Source: Drosophila pseudoobscura
Taxonomy: Eukaryota > Arthropoda > Insecta > Diptera > Drosophilidae
Assembly: GCF_009870125.1 (NCBI RefSeq)
Contig: NC_046679.1
Coordinates: forward strand, 3,410,001 to 3,474,000
Reading direction: 5' to 3'
DNA length: 64,000 nt
Position numbers and translations under genes: made by a program. Below are positions 10,235-21,823 of the stretch, piece by piece (the first letter of the stretch is position 1; every line of letters starts with the position of its first letter). Under the pieces are notes generated by a model. That model searched no databases and was not told where the DNA came from. It was given only the letters and a program-made list of their open reading frames with translations.

Positions 10235-11031
10235 ATGTCTACTAATGCTACCAATGTTTCCTCCTCCGACGCACAGCCAATACTCTACTCGTATTGGCGC
10301 AGCTCGTGCTCCTGGCGCGTGCGCATTGCGATGAATCTCAAGGAGATACCCTACGACATCAAGCCGATCAGCCTGATCAAGTCCGGTGGAGAGCAGCACT
10401 GCAACGAGTATCGCGAGGTCAATCCCATGGAGCAGGTTCCGGCCCTACAGATCGGTGAGTGCTCTTAAGTCGTGCCAATTTATACTACTTCCGTGTACAA
10501 CACACCCCCTAGATGGACACACCCTCATCGAATCGGTGGCCATTATGCACTACCTCGAGGAGACGCGTCCCCAGCGACCCCTACTGCCACAGGACGTCCA
10601 CAAGCGGGCCAAGGTGCGCGAAATCGTGGAGATCATCTGCTCGGGCATCCAGCCGCTGCAGAACTTGATTGTTCTGATACACGTGGGCGAGGAGAAGAAG
10701 AAGGAGTGGGCCCAGCATTGGATAACACGTGGTTTCAGGGCGGTGGAGAAGGCCCTCTCCACCTCCGCCGGAAAGTACTGTGTGGGGGATGAGATCTCGA
10801 TGGCTGACTGCTGCCTCGTACCGCAGGTGTTCAACGCCAGAAGGTGAGACTATCCACTGACCGATTTACAGAGAGGAGATGCCTAACCCGTTTGTACCTA
10901 GATTCCATGTGGATTTGCGTCCGTATCCCATTATTCTGCGCATCGATCGCGAGCTGGAGAGCAATCCGGCCTTCCGGGCAGCCCACCCCTCGAATCAACC
11001 GGACTGTCCGCCGGAGCTGCCCAATAAATAG
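10235..11031 (+). CDS. GstZ2: Zeta-class glutathione transferase / maleylacetoacetate isomerase
   Basis: Exons 10235..10454, 10513..10843 and 10902..11031 with two 58-nt introns (GTGAGT...CTAG; GTGAGA...CTAG); 226 residues. Zeta GSTs isomerise maleylacetoacetate to fumarylacetoacetate in tyrosine/phenylalanine breakdown using glutathione, in cytosol and in some cases mitochondria. The catalytic motif SSCSWRVR is at residues about 22-29. The thioredoxin-fold glutathione site continues through NPMEQVPAL and the exon-2 [21 protein letters not shown]. The helical C-terminal domain contains [20 protein letters not shown] and ends [14 protein letters not shown] context is ACAAAATGTC. The paralogue 1.6 kb downstream has the same intron positions. 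Assignment to GstZ2 rather than GstZ1 rests on remembered similarity to the fly proteins. Confidence 0.93.
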
Positions 11032-12541
11032 AATTTTCCGACGACAACTGCAAAGCGCCGTAAAACGAAAAAGTGAATTGCAGTTCGTGACCGAAACAAA
11101 AAAACACACAAGACAAACTCCACACACAGAAATCTGATAAGTGAGCAGGAACATGGACGGGAACGTGGACAGGAACGGAGGACGGACGACGGAGTTGGTG
11201 CCGAGGAGCTGGCGAGGATTCCATTAAGCATAAACAGTCGGATGTGATTTAAAAATTTGCTAACAGCATTTGAAATATGCATAAATGCATAAAAATACTA
11301 TCGATAACATAACGAAATTCCAGCACGAAATTCAAAAACTTCAAAATTCCAAAAAATTCTCAAGAAAGAACGAAGCAAAAACAAGAAAAAACAAAAAAAG
11401 AACGAAAGAGTAATAAATTCCATAATTTCCCTTAGTTTGTCAATGTGAACATGATCTAAAAGATGAACTCATATACATATTAAATGTAACTTATTTTTAT
11501 GCATTTTATTTAGGCTAACAAAAACTTAACAAATTCAAGGAACACTCATGACGAAAAGCAAAATTCAATTCAGGGATCTAAAACGAAAAACCAAAACAAA
11601 AAATATGAATACTATCGAGGATACAAAGATATATATACATATACATATACGTATAAGTACTTCATGTCAAAGTTGGGCATACGCTAGACAAAACGTTCAC
11701 AAAGTACAAAACTTCAGTCAAGAATTAAGTAAACTATACCAACAGACAAAACTATATGTTAAATCGAATAACTCATAAGTAATATACGAGAATCCATCGA
11801 TCGATCCATCGATCGGTCAGTGTTGGGTCAACTATTTTATGGCTCCAAGTGGTTCCGCAAATGCATAACTAACTAACTAAAGTATTTCTCTCAACTCCAC
11901 TCAATGCACATAGACGAATGACAAAGCCAACAAATTAGGTGCACAGTATTTTTAATAGAAAGTCGATGTAAGCTATAGGGTGAGAATCTGTTCATAAACC
12001 CGTGTACGAGTAGCTGTAAGCCTGCCAATGCCAAGTACTGCTGCATGACGGTACAATGCACGAGCCGAAGGACGAAGGACATTAGTCACATCATACAAAT
12101 ATACATACATACAAAATATATATAAAAACTTATATGAAAAGAGCTGCGCATTTTCGCATACCAAACCAAAAGCAAACCAAATTGAAATCGAACAAAACCA
12201 ACAAACTAATATTCATAATTTCCGAAATATTGTAACAGTTCCATATACTATTAATAAATAAACTTCAAACTAAACTAAGCTAAAGCTATAAGTTTCTGAT
12301 TATGTTGTGGCCTCCCAAAAACTGCTGTGGTTGGATCACTGGCATTATAGGGCATCACAAGAACAAGTAAAATGCGATACGCAAAGGTGAAAAAGTAGTA
12401 AATGGTCAAAGTTTCTCTCGCTCTTAATTTATAAATAGATTTATTTAAATAATACACAGGTAATTACACGTAAGTCTACACGTAAATACCTGACGATGAA
12501 ATTGGCTTACAAGAAAATACCAACGACAGTTTCAATCGATC
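11032..12541 (+). other. GstZ2 3' UTR and GstZ1 upstream DNA
   Basis: A-rich, no gene seen. Candidate poly(A) signals are AATAAA at 11412..11417 and 12253..12258. A TATCGATA lies at 11299..11306 within the probable 3' UTR. Repeated ATCGATC words occur around 11796-11815. Confidence 0.5.
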
Positions 12542-12549
12542 TATCGATA
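12542..12549 (+). promoter_or_regulatory. DRE TATCGATA in the GstZ1 promoter
   Basis: Exact DRE palindrome 102 nt before the GstZ1 ATG at 12651, a position expected for a DREF/BEAF-type core promoter element. Confidence 0.5.
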
Positions 12550-12650
12550 TCCGTAATTACCTGAAAGCTCATAATATAAAAAAAAGTAAACAAGAGATAA
12601 GAGATCAATTATATCAGCTCTACAAGCAGATAATATACAATACAATTACA

Positions 12651-13545
12651 ATGACAGCGCTGAGATTATTGGCCCCCAAGGGTTGGCAACGTGTTCAGTT
12701 CTTTAGGCCACCGCTTAGTGCTAGTATGGCTTCCAGCTCTGTGCCCAAGATGGAGACAACCGTTGCGGACGAACCCCGACCCATACTCTACGCCACTTGG
12801 TTAAGCTCCTGCTCCTGGCGTGTTCGCATTGCGTTGACCCTCAAACAGATCCCCTATGATATCCAAGCAACCAGTTTACTCCAGGTCGGCGAACATCATG
12901 CCTATACCGACAAGTATCGTGAAGTGAATCCCATGCAGACAGTTCCATCGCTTCAAATCGGTGAGTATTGGCTTTATGATTGTAGTGGGGATGGCCGGCC
13001 TAATGTTGAAATGTCTACAGATGGACACTCTTTGTGCGACTCGGTGGCCATTATGCACTACCTGGAGGAGACGCGGCCTAAGATCCCATTGCTGCCACAG
13101 GATGTCATGAAACGCGCCAAGGTCCGTGAGATCGTAGAGCTCATTTGCTCGGCCATTCAGCCCCTGCAGAATCGCTTGGTCCTGGAGCATGTGGGCAAGG
13201 AGAAAAGCCTCGTGTGGGCACAGCATTGGATAGGTCGCGGATTTCAGGGTCTCGATCGAGTGCTCGCCGGATCCGCTGGCAAGTATTGTGTGGGCGATGA
13301 ACTATCCATGGCGGATGTATGCCTCGTGCCGCAGGTCTTCAATGCCCGAATGTGAGGAAACACCCAAATCGGTTAGTTTTTCATTTAAGTACTTCCATTG
13401 TATTCTGTCTTGCAGGTACAAAGTGGACCTGAGCCCATACCCGAACATCGTTCGCCTGGATCATGAACTACAGAGCCTGCCAGCCTTCAAAAGCAGCCAT
13501 CCTCATCAACAGCCCGACTGTCCACCGAAATTTGCTGGCAAATAG
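12651..13545 (+). CDS. GstZ1: Zeta-class glutathione transferase with N-terminal presequence
   Basis: Exons 12651..12960, 13021..13351 and 13416..13545, introns of 60 and 64 nt; 256 residues. Catalytic [38 protein letters not shown] and GDELSMADVCLVPQVF are conserved, so it should perform the same maleylacetoacetate isomerisation as GstZ2. Exons 2 and 3 have exactly the same lengths as in GstZ2 (331 and 130 nt), showing tandem duplication. The first 25 residues (MTALRLLAPKGWQRVQFFRP...) are basic with no acidic residue and look like a mitochondrial targeting peptide. An internal ATG at 12726 (MASSSVPK) would give a 231-residue cytosolic form. Intron 1 is a multiple of three and stop-free, so retention would add 20 residues. 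The HAYTDKYREVNPMQ and DGHSLCDSVAI segments match my memory of GstZ1. Confidence 0.92.
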
Positions 13546-13598
13546 GAAAAGACTAATAAGAATATCAACATTCTAATCGCATTTATATTCAATATTTA

Positions 13599-13604
13599 AA
13601 TAAA
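13599..13604 (+). terminator. Poly(A) signal of GstZ1
   Basis: AATAAA 54 nt after the stop, followed by an A-rich run. A minus-strand AATAAA lies at 13654..13649, so GstZ1 and any long pasilla 3' UTR would end tail to tail here. Confidence 0.65.
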
Positions 13605-14028
13605 AAAAAAGAAGAAAGAGAAACTTCAGTTTAATTTATAATATAATTTTTATTAGTTTCGTCATTTTCATATAATCGTTCTTAAATGTGTAATGTGTAT
13701 TCCATGTTGTAATTCATTTATGTACCGTCCTAGCTTTTGCAATTTCTATTCTTTCATCCTGGATGCGGATGCGGATCTTTATAATGTTTCTATGTGTGTG
13801 TGTGTGTGTCGTATGCACTTATTGGCGTTTCTGGTTGGTTGGGTGTCTGTGTGTGTGTGTGTGTTTTAGTATGTTTCTGCGTGTGTATATATGTATTCAA
13901 CAAATTTTTACTATAAATACTATTACATACAGATGCGCCAAACGCATGCCATAACATTACCATACCATTACATTCGATATACATGTACTGTACTGTACTG
14001 TACTGTATCGGTATCGGTATCTATTATC

Positions 14029-14048
14029 GGTACCGATGATCGATCATC
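14029..14048. repeat. Adjacent palindromes TCGGTACCGA and GATGATCGATCATC
   Basis: TCGGTACCGA (about 14027-14036) abuts the perfect 14-bp palindrome at 14035..14048, preceded by a (TGTAC)n run and repeated CGGTAT words from 13985. Either strand could fold into small hairpins. Confidence 0.5.
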
Positions 14049-15660
14049 AGCCTACCTAGAGCTTAGCTTTCCGTTTTATTGCTGGCCAAGACCGTAAAGA
14101 GTTCTCTTGCAATCTTCATTATCATTCTTCTTTCACTATCTTTTATGTTTTATTCGGTTTTCGGTTTTTGGATTTTTGTTTATCGAGTATGATCCTTTTT
14201 TGGGGGTTATATAGCTATGTATATATATATGTATGTAGAGAGGAGTAACTGTTTTGCATACGTTTTTTATTCGCAATTGTACAAGTTTTTTTCTTACGTT
14301 TTGTTTAGTTGCAAAAATTATGTTTTTCGTTTTGTTAAAATTTGAATGAGCTACATTTAAAGAATCTTCTTTTGTTTGGGATACCTTTTGACTTAATTGT
14401 TTAAAGATTTCACTATACTATGTTTTATTTCTTTGCGCCATGTGTCTCGCATATGCTTTTGCTTTTGCATTTTTTCAAATCTATATCTCGTTTTTTGTCA
14501 AGTTAAATGATATTGAGAAATAAAGAGGTCCTACACTATTTCGTGGTTATGTGTGATCCATTTGATTTGCTTTTCGAATGCTAAACGAATAAATTTATAA
14601 AATCCTTGCTTTACTACTTGATCGTTAAAAAACTTCAATTGATTATAAATTGTAAATAGAGCATAACTAAATATCGTTGATTTCATTTTATACTTTTGTA
14701 TTTTCTTTCTTTAATTTAATTAGGATTTTACCTGATCCGTCATTTCCATTTTCCATTTTGGGTTTCTATTCATTATTTTTCGTTTTTCTTTCGAGTTTAT
14801 TGGGGCTTGGTTTGGTTTGGTTTGGTTTTGCTAAAATTTTATTTAAATATTTTGCTAATATGTATAAGTAAAACACGTCTCTCTCTCCGCAAATACATTG
14901 CATGTTCTCTCGTTCTCATTCTCATTCGGTTTCGTCCACCATCTGATCGAATTCGATTTGCCTACTTTGGGGGAGCCTGCGCCTGAGCCTTCAATTTGTA
15001 TCGCACCTACGTTAATATTACATTAGCTTCGCCTATATACGTGGGGGTATTGTATATACATTTATATATACTATACTCTATGTTATATTTGTTTAATTTG
15101 TTCTCCACCTCCGTTCTACCTTTCTCGTTTTGTCATTATTATTATCACAGTCAAATCATAAAAGATTTAGTACTTTTACTTTTGAATGAGTTTCCATGAT
15201 GTTGGTTTTTCTGCTAAATGTTTCGCGCCTCCGAATGACCACCGATCCACGCCAATTTCTTCATTGTTTCTTCTACATAACTATTGAGAGATCGAAACTG
15301 CTGTGTATTGCTGTGGCTGTTGTTCGTAATTCCTATAGAGAGTGCAACGGACAATTTGACATTGTGTGACGAGGGGTGCTAGTATTTCCTCTATCATGTA
15401 CTATTCTCCTAAGAAAACGTTAAGAAGTTGTTTTTGCAAAGTAATGATATCGAATTAACCTCCTTACGCCCTCCCAGCTGGCTATACGGTTATATCTAGT
15501 CGTTTGTATAAAATATTAACAGAATCGGAATCGGAAATTCTACATTGAGCGAAATATTGGACTTTCGGGGAGCGAGCTGCTGCAACAAATCGTGAAGGCC
15601 GTTTCGTTTTTTATTTAACATTTGTTCTCATTGGCTAAGGTACTCACGTATGCTACTTTT

Positions 15661-15685
15661 TGGATTGGATTGGATTGGATTGGAT
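15661..15685. repeat. (TGGAT)5 pentanucleotide repeat
   Basis: Five perfect TGGAT units. It is one of many five-base tandem repeats in the window and lies in the DNA downstream of pasilla. Confidence 0.9.
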
Positions 15686-18600
15686 TCGACAAAGTACATA
15701 TCTACTACTTGTACAATATGAGAAGAAATTTCGAAAATACCCACAAACATTGGCATATGTTTGCTTTGTTTTGTTTTGTTTCGATCCAAATTTTAATTTT
15801 CAGTTAACTATTTTGTACATTGAATATACGTGTATATTGCATTTCGAATGGTGTGGTGACTCTCAGAGGGTATACATATATCTCTTCGCTATGACTGTGA
15901 TGCACTTGCATGAGTTATGACTTATGTGTGTATGTACTCCTAGGTGTGTATATCCTAGGTTCCTTCCTTGTATCTAATCTACGGATACACTTTGCCAGCG
16001 TATCAGATATTGCACAGCAATATCCGAAGCAATCCTTATAGCTAAAATGTAAATTTTCAACCCTTCTTCGGGGCTGCCGCCCTGCCATTTCTGGCTCGCA
16101 GACCCATTTGCTAAGGAAACACAAAGAAACGATAGGTAGGGCTGCTATACATATATCGTATGTATCTATGAGGAGGAGCTGGAGCACTTTGAGATGTTGG
16201 CAAAGTGCGGCCCAACAGATCATTCCCAGTGGGTTGTTTAGTTTCAATCGTTAAACCGCTTTTATTTGCTTGAATTGTTTAATATTAATTTATGTATCAC
16301 ACTAACGACTACTTTTTATACTTTTAGTGTATGTATGTATTTATATATATATGTATATTAAATATATATATATTTATTATTATATTTCACTAATGTTGAA
16401 TTGTGTTCTGCTCGGTTCTTTCACTTTCTGTTGTGGCTGTCGAATGCTCCGTAGCTGTCTTCCGTCGAATAGCTTTATACAATACATGGGCTATACTGAG
16501 GTTATATTATGAATCAGTTAGTACTCGCCTCGAACCCTCGAAACATCTCTTGGGCTTGCATATTGTATGTGTGTATGTCTATATATAGGTGTGTATTTAT
16601 ATATATATATATGCATATATATAATATGTATGTATATGTAATGCACATATGCATTCGTTAATGTTTAATTGTTCTAATAACAGTGTGGGGTGGCAAAGCA
16701 TAACAAATTATATTTAACGATTCTTTTCTTTTCTTTTCTGTTCGTTCTTTTGTTTTCATTTCTTTTCTTCGTTTAAGTTCTTTATGTATGTATTAATGAT
16801 TCCATATATATATGTATGTATGCACTATACGAGATTTGATTGATAAATTGAACTCCTCTTTACATATTTTTGTATCTTTAGCAAATTACTGATTTTTCAT
16901 TATTGTTTTTGTTTTTTGTTTTTTGTTTTACTCAAATTTGAATTACTTTAAATATTCATGTACTGTATGTATATGTATATATGTATATAGTTAATAAAAG
17001 TTGCATTTTATGTGGTACTACTTTAACACTAATAGACTCCGTCGTTGAAATAACAGCTGTTTTACTTTTACTTTTCCCTACTCTCCTTCTTCCTATCCTA
17101 TCCGTCCTATCCGTCCTATCCTTCCATATTTCTATTCTTTTCCTCTTATTGTTATTAATTATCATGCCTTTAATAAAAAACTCTCCTTCTGAATCGGTGA
17201 ACAAAAACAAACATTAATGCACACGTCTATCCAAAGTTTCTCTTTCTTTTCTTTTTCTTCTAATGATTGCAGTGGAAATTGGAGTTGAAGTGGCGATAGT
17301 TTGGTGATTGGGTTGGATGACAGAATGTGTCTGATAAGTGGCTGGGGGGAGGAGTGGGAGGTGCTTGGCATTAACAATTGAAGGGTGAGCACAAAGCAAT
17401 CATGCAATCATCCAATATCATCCCTTTGGATGGATCGATCTTCCCCACAGTCCGTTCTCCGACCTGAACTCCGATGGCGCGGGATGCGTGAAGCTTCAAT
17501 TTGTACAGCAAATAACAAAACGCGTTCAAACAATAAAAATCCAAACAAGCATAAACACGTCGAAAGCGCAGGACACTCAGGTATCCTGAACAGATCCTCT
17601 GACCTGTTCCCCGAACAGATCCCTTTGTCCCCTCTTATTTCTGTCCTCTCTTTCGTCACGCCCCCAGCCCTCAGCCCACACACAACCCACAATAAAGGGG
17701 ATAACATAGGGGGACTACATAAACATATATCGGACATTTGCTGAGAAATGGAGTTGGATTTGGGGGGGTGTGGGTGTGGTCGGGGCCTCCGACTTGGAGC
17801 TGTGTCCTTGCAGATTTTTGTTGATGAATTGAATTGAGAACTTGATTTTCGGGGAATTTGTTTGCTTTTCAAGTAAAGCTTTTCTTTTCTCTTAGTTGTC
17901 TCATTAAAAAAATTAATTATTTCATAATTAATTTCAAGTTTCATTTGACTTCTTCTTCGTTTAATAAATATATTTTTGCTTTCTTTTTGCTTTGTTTTGT
18001 TTTTGTTTTTCTTTAAATACATATCACAGATCCAGTACAAATATATGTATATATATTTGTGGTTATTCTCCCTTCTTCCTTTCTTCTACTATAAGTTCAT
18101 ATATATATCATATAAAACTCATACATTAAACATAACTCAGTGAGCACGCGCGCATGTGATACTGATATTTAGTACGAATGTGTGTATGTATGTATGGGGG
18201 GGGACATGTATGCATGTGTGTATCTGCGTGTTGGTGTGTGTGTGTGTGGGGGGTTGGGGGTATGTATCTGAGTTAGTTGGCGTTCTTGTGGTGCTTGGAT
18301 TCTCTGGGTGGCTCTGATAGATTGTTCGTTGCTCTCCCGTTGCTGAATTTGACATGTGACCCAAAAAAAGGACGAAATCGAAAAGTAAATGTCGTTTTGT
18401 TGTTGAATTTTGTAGGTTGTTGATTGGTTTTTGTGGGGGGTGGGGGGTGGACGAAAGGGGATCTGTGTATTATGCTTGTTGTGATTCTTGTTTTAGTGGA
18501 TTTCTGCTGCTGCTGCTGCTGGTGGTGGTGATGCTGTTTTGCCTGGATAATTCCTACTTTTAGACGATCTATTGCTTATCATTTCTCTCGACGTTCTGCT

Positions 18601-21600
18601 GTTTTTTCTTTTTCTTTATGTCTTCCATAAAATAATAGTTTCAATTAAAACACCAACATCATCTTTATTCCCTTCCGATATTTGTTTCTTTTGGTTTTTG
18701 TTTTGGATGTTAATGCATATTTCAAGGCACACTAGCATTTACGACTGTACTTTCAAATTTACTTTCATTTTTTTGTTTTTTTGTTTCGTTTTTCCCCTCG
18801 TTTATGTAGTTAGGTAATAGTTATTCTTTAAGACAAGATTTCTTTTGTTTTGTCACAATTATCTCCTCTAGTTTTCCGTTTGATTTCATACTTTAATCGT
18901 ATTATATAAATATTGCACAAATAAGAACAATTGTAGGTATGTAAGTTTTAACAATAATAGCAAAACAAATTAATAAGAACAACTTTTCAACTTAAACATA
19001 GACTTAGCTTACGATTGGTTGCTGTTTTTGCTGTTGCTGTTTTTTTTTCCATCTGAATGTCCCTTCGTTTCCCTACATTGATGAGCGTTTTCAGTGATTG
19101 AAATTGATATTGAAATATTGATATTGATTCTGATACTGAGAGCGTATCAAAGAGAGTGGTTTGGTTGGGTTGACTGACTGACTGATTGACTGGTTGGTTG
19201 GTTGGTTGGTTGTTGGGTTGGTTGATTGATTGCTGATTGGTCATGATAATGTTGTAGACTGGTTTTAGGATACGTTTTGTGGCTGTTTGGGTTAGTGGGT
19301 GAGCTGAGGGGGTGGTGGTGGTGGTGGCTTGGTGTTGCACCTGGTGCGCTTTTTACAAATTAAATTAAACACATAAAACGTTGCATGTTTTTCTCAGATT
19401 TTATTGAAATTTCGTTTCATCATTGTCTTTGTTTATTAATCAAAAAGAAAGGTTAAACTTAATTATGTGTAAGGAATAAAGTAAAATAAGAAAAATTTCA
19501 TTACAAGTAAGGCATTTCTCTCTCTGTATGGATGGGGGTATGGGGACTTTTCCTTGTCTTTGTGTGTGTGTGTGTATGTATGATAAGGCGGAAAATTTGT
19601 TTGATTTTTTTTTTGTGTTTCAATGTGATGTTAAATTGTTTTTTTGTTGTCTTTACACTGCATTCTAGATATGTACATAAAATTTGTGGGGTTTGTGAAA
19701 TGTTTTGTCGAAATTATGTTTAATAATTGCACAATACTTAAAATTAAGAGAGGAAATCGTTTGGTGGCTTGTCTGATATTTGTGGCATGAAGAAAACCCT
19801 AAATGAATGCTTTCATATGAGAATATTTTACAGAGAAATGTCGTTTTCTTTTTGTTTTGTTTGTTCTTTTAATTAAGGGTCTCAATCAAAAGAGTGTGAT
19901 GTGAAGAAAATGTACGACTTAAGATTAAGAATGTAAGAAACAAATGTGCTAAATTTACCAAAAAAAACGTAAAAAGGAAAAAGGAATATGAAGTTAACAA
20001 AACAAAAATAAAGGAAATCAAGAGGTGCAGCTCTCAAACTGGCAGCTAACAAATCGCATAGGTATAAATTAAATATATATAAATATATATCAAACAATGA
20101 TTGTATAAGGAGTAACAAATCGGGAGCACAAATCACAACCAAAGGGAGACTCACGTGCGCGCGCAACACATTAACACCACTTCGATTGTATGGGGGATAG
20201 AACAGATGGTCTGTCTCTAAAACTTAACAACATTATCATGATCAACGTCAACTAAACTATATATATATATTCTGTTTTTAAAGCTGTGGAATCGTGTGTA
20301 GATATATATATATATATGTAAGAAATAGGGGGGGAATAGAAGGGTCAACAACAGAGAACAGAAAACAGATAAAACAGGAAACAGAAAACGGTAACGAAAG
20401 AACGTAATAAGTCAGTAGTTTTTATTTTTTAAAGGTTTTGGGTTTTTGGGTGGGGGGGGGAACAACACTTTTCACTAGCCTGTCAGCAGTAGTAGTACTC
20501 GTAGTTTTTTCTTGTAAAATATTTACCTTATTTCGAGGTTAAGAATCACCTGAAGTTTTCACTGAAAACGCTCGCTCAGTACACGGAAAGGAAGAGGCCT
20601 TTTTGGTGGCCTTCCACAGCTCGTTTTAGTTCAACGTAATGCTAATATTTTTTAGTGTATCGTGTAAGTGTGTGTGTGTGTGGTGGTGGCATATGTAGAT
20701 ATATATATGTATGGGCATAAGTGTGTGTGGATAATATATAAACAAAATTCAACAACGTGTGTACATAACATATACATATGTATATATGCCCCATATATAT
20801 GTTGTGTGTGTGTGTGTGTGGGGGGTCGTATATAGCTTTTGTCGGGGCCGAAAAACCAAAAAAACAGAACACGCAACGCAAACACATACGCATACGCATC
20901 ACAAACAAACAAAACAAAAGACCCAAACAGTTTTGCCTTCTTCCTAACTATTTATGTATACCCGATCTCTGGCATTACAATATCTGGGCTTTAACTTTGA
21001 TTTCGATACAACAAATGCAACAATCATCTTCTACAGTAGAGGCATAGTATAGTCCATATTATTATACAAGTTTCCTCTCTTCCTTTCTCTAGGGCTTAAA
21101 GCATTTCTCCTTGGGGGTTTCGAGGTACCCAAAATGGTGAATGGGAGGGAAAGGGAGAGGTATATGCAATACATAATTAACATTTATTAAGTGTTTAACT
21201 TTTCTTTGCACTTCGCATAACAATTGGTGTTTTGTTTTTTTTTTTTGTTTTTTTTCTATTGCTGTAGTTTCCTTTCTCTTATTTCTCTTGTTGTTGTTGT
21301 TTCTGTTGTTGTTTTTCTTTATCGTTTGTTTAAAGTTAATATTTCTTTAGTTATTTCGTTTTTTTGTTTGCTTTTTTTCTCATTTTTGGTGTTGCTTCTT
21401 ACAGAAAATGAACAATTTTTTGTTTAGAGGGAAAAACTTGCTATAGCCTATAGGTAGTGTAGGGTAGGGCAGGGTAGGGAAGGGTGTATGCTGTGGTGTT
21501 GTTGTTGTTGTTGTTGTTTTGCTGTGGTGTTTTGTATGTTGTGTGTTGCTTGTTGGTTGCTTGATTGGTTTTGGGGGATTGATTGATTGGTTTACTTGGT

Positions 21601-21602
21601 TA

Positions 21603-21823
21603 TTAATTCACAACAGTGGTTAATGGAATTTGTCGCGCCCTCTTTGTCTCCTCCTCGGTGATTTTCTGCTCAATTAGAAACTGCGCTTTGGCAATGGCGT
21701 TCGGCTGACCAGTAATGGTTACAATGCGATTTCTAGTGCCAGGTGCGAATATGCCCTTTTTGGAAATTTGCACATTTGCGCCAGAAACATGTTGAATCTC
21801 AACTAAACTACGACCGTTCGGAC
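21603..21823 (-). CDS. ps: ps terminal coding exon: KH3
   Basis: Acceptor AATATTCCAG ends at 21824. The exon completes the split codon G|GT to give GPNGRSLVEIQHVSG, the third KH loop (GPNG) of Nova proteins, continues through RNRIVTITGQPNAIAKAQFLIEQKI, and stops at TAA 21605..21603 after LTTVVN. Spliced to the donor at 22874. Confidence 0.93.

Larger units (their letters stand above)
13655..21602 (-). other. Possible long 3' UTR of pasilla / intergenic DNA
   Basis: About 8 kb with no plausible gene on either strand. It is T-rich on plus (A-rich on minus), with many microsatellites (GT runs at 13790-13865, TA runs at 16345-16380 and 16595-16625, TTGG near 19190-19215). A minus-strand AATAAA at 13654..13649 next to the GstZ1 end makes a single very long pasilla 3' UTR possible. 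Several nearer TTTATT words would give shorter ends. Nothing here fixes where transcription stops. Confidence 0.35.
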
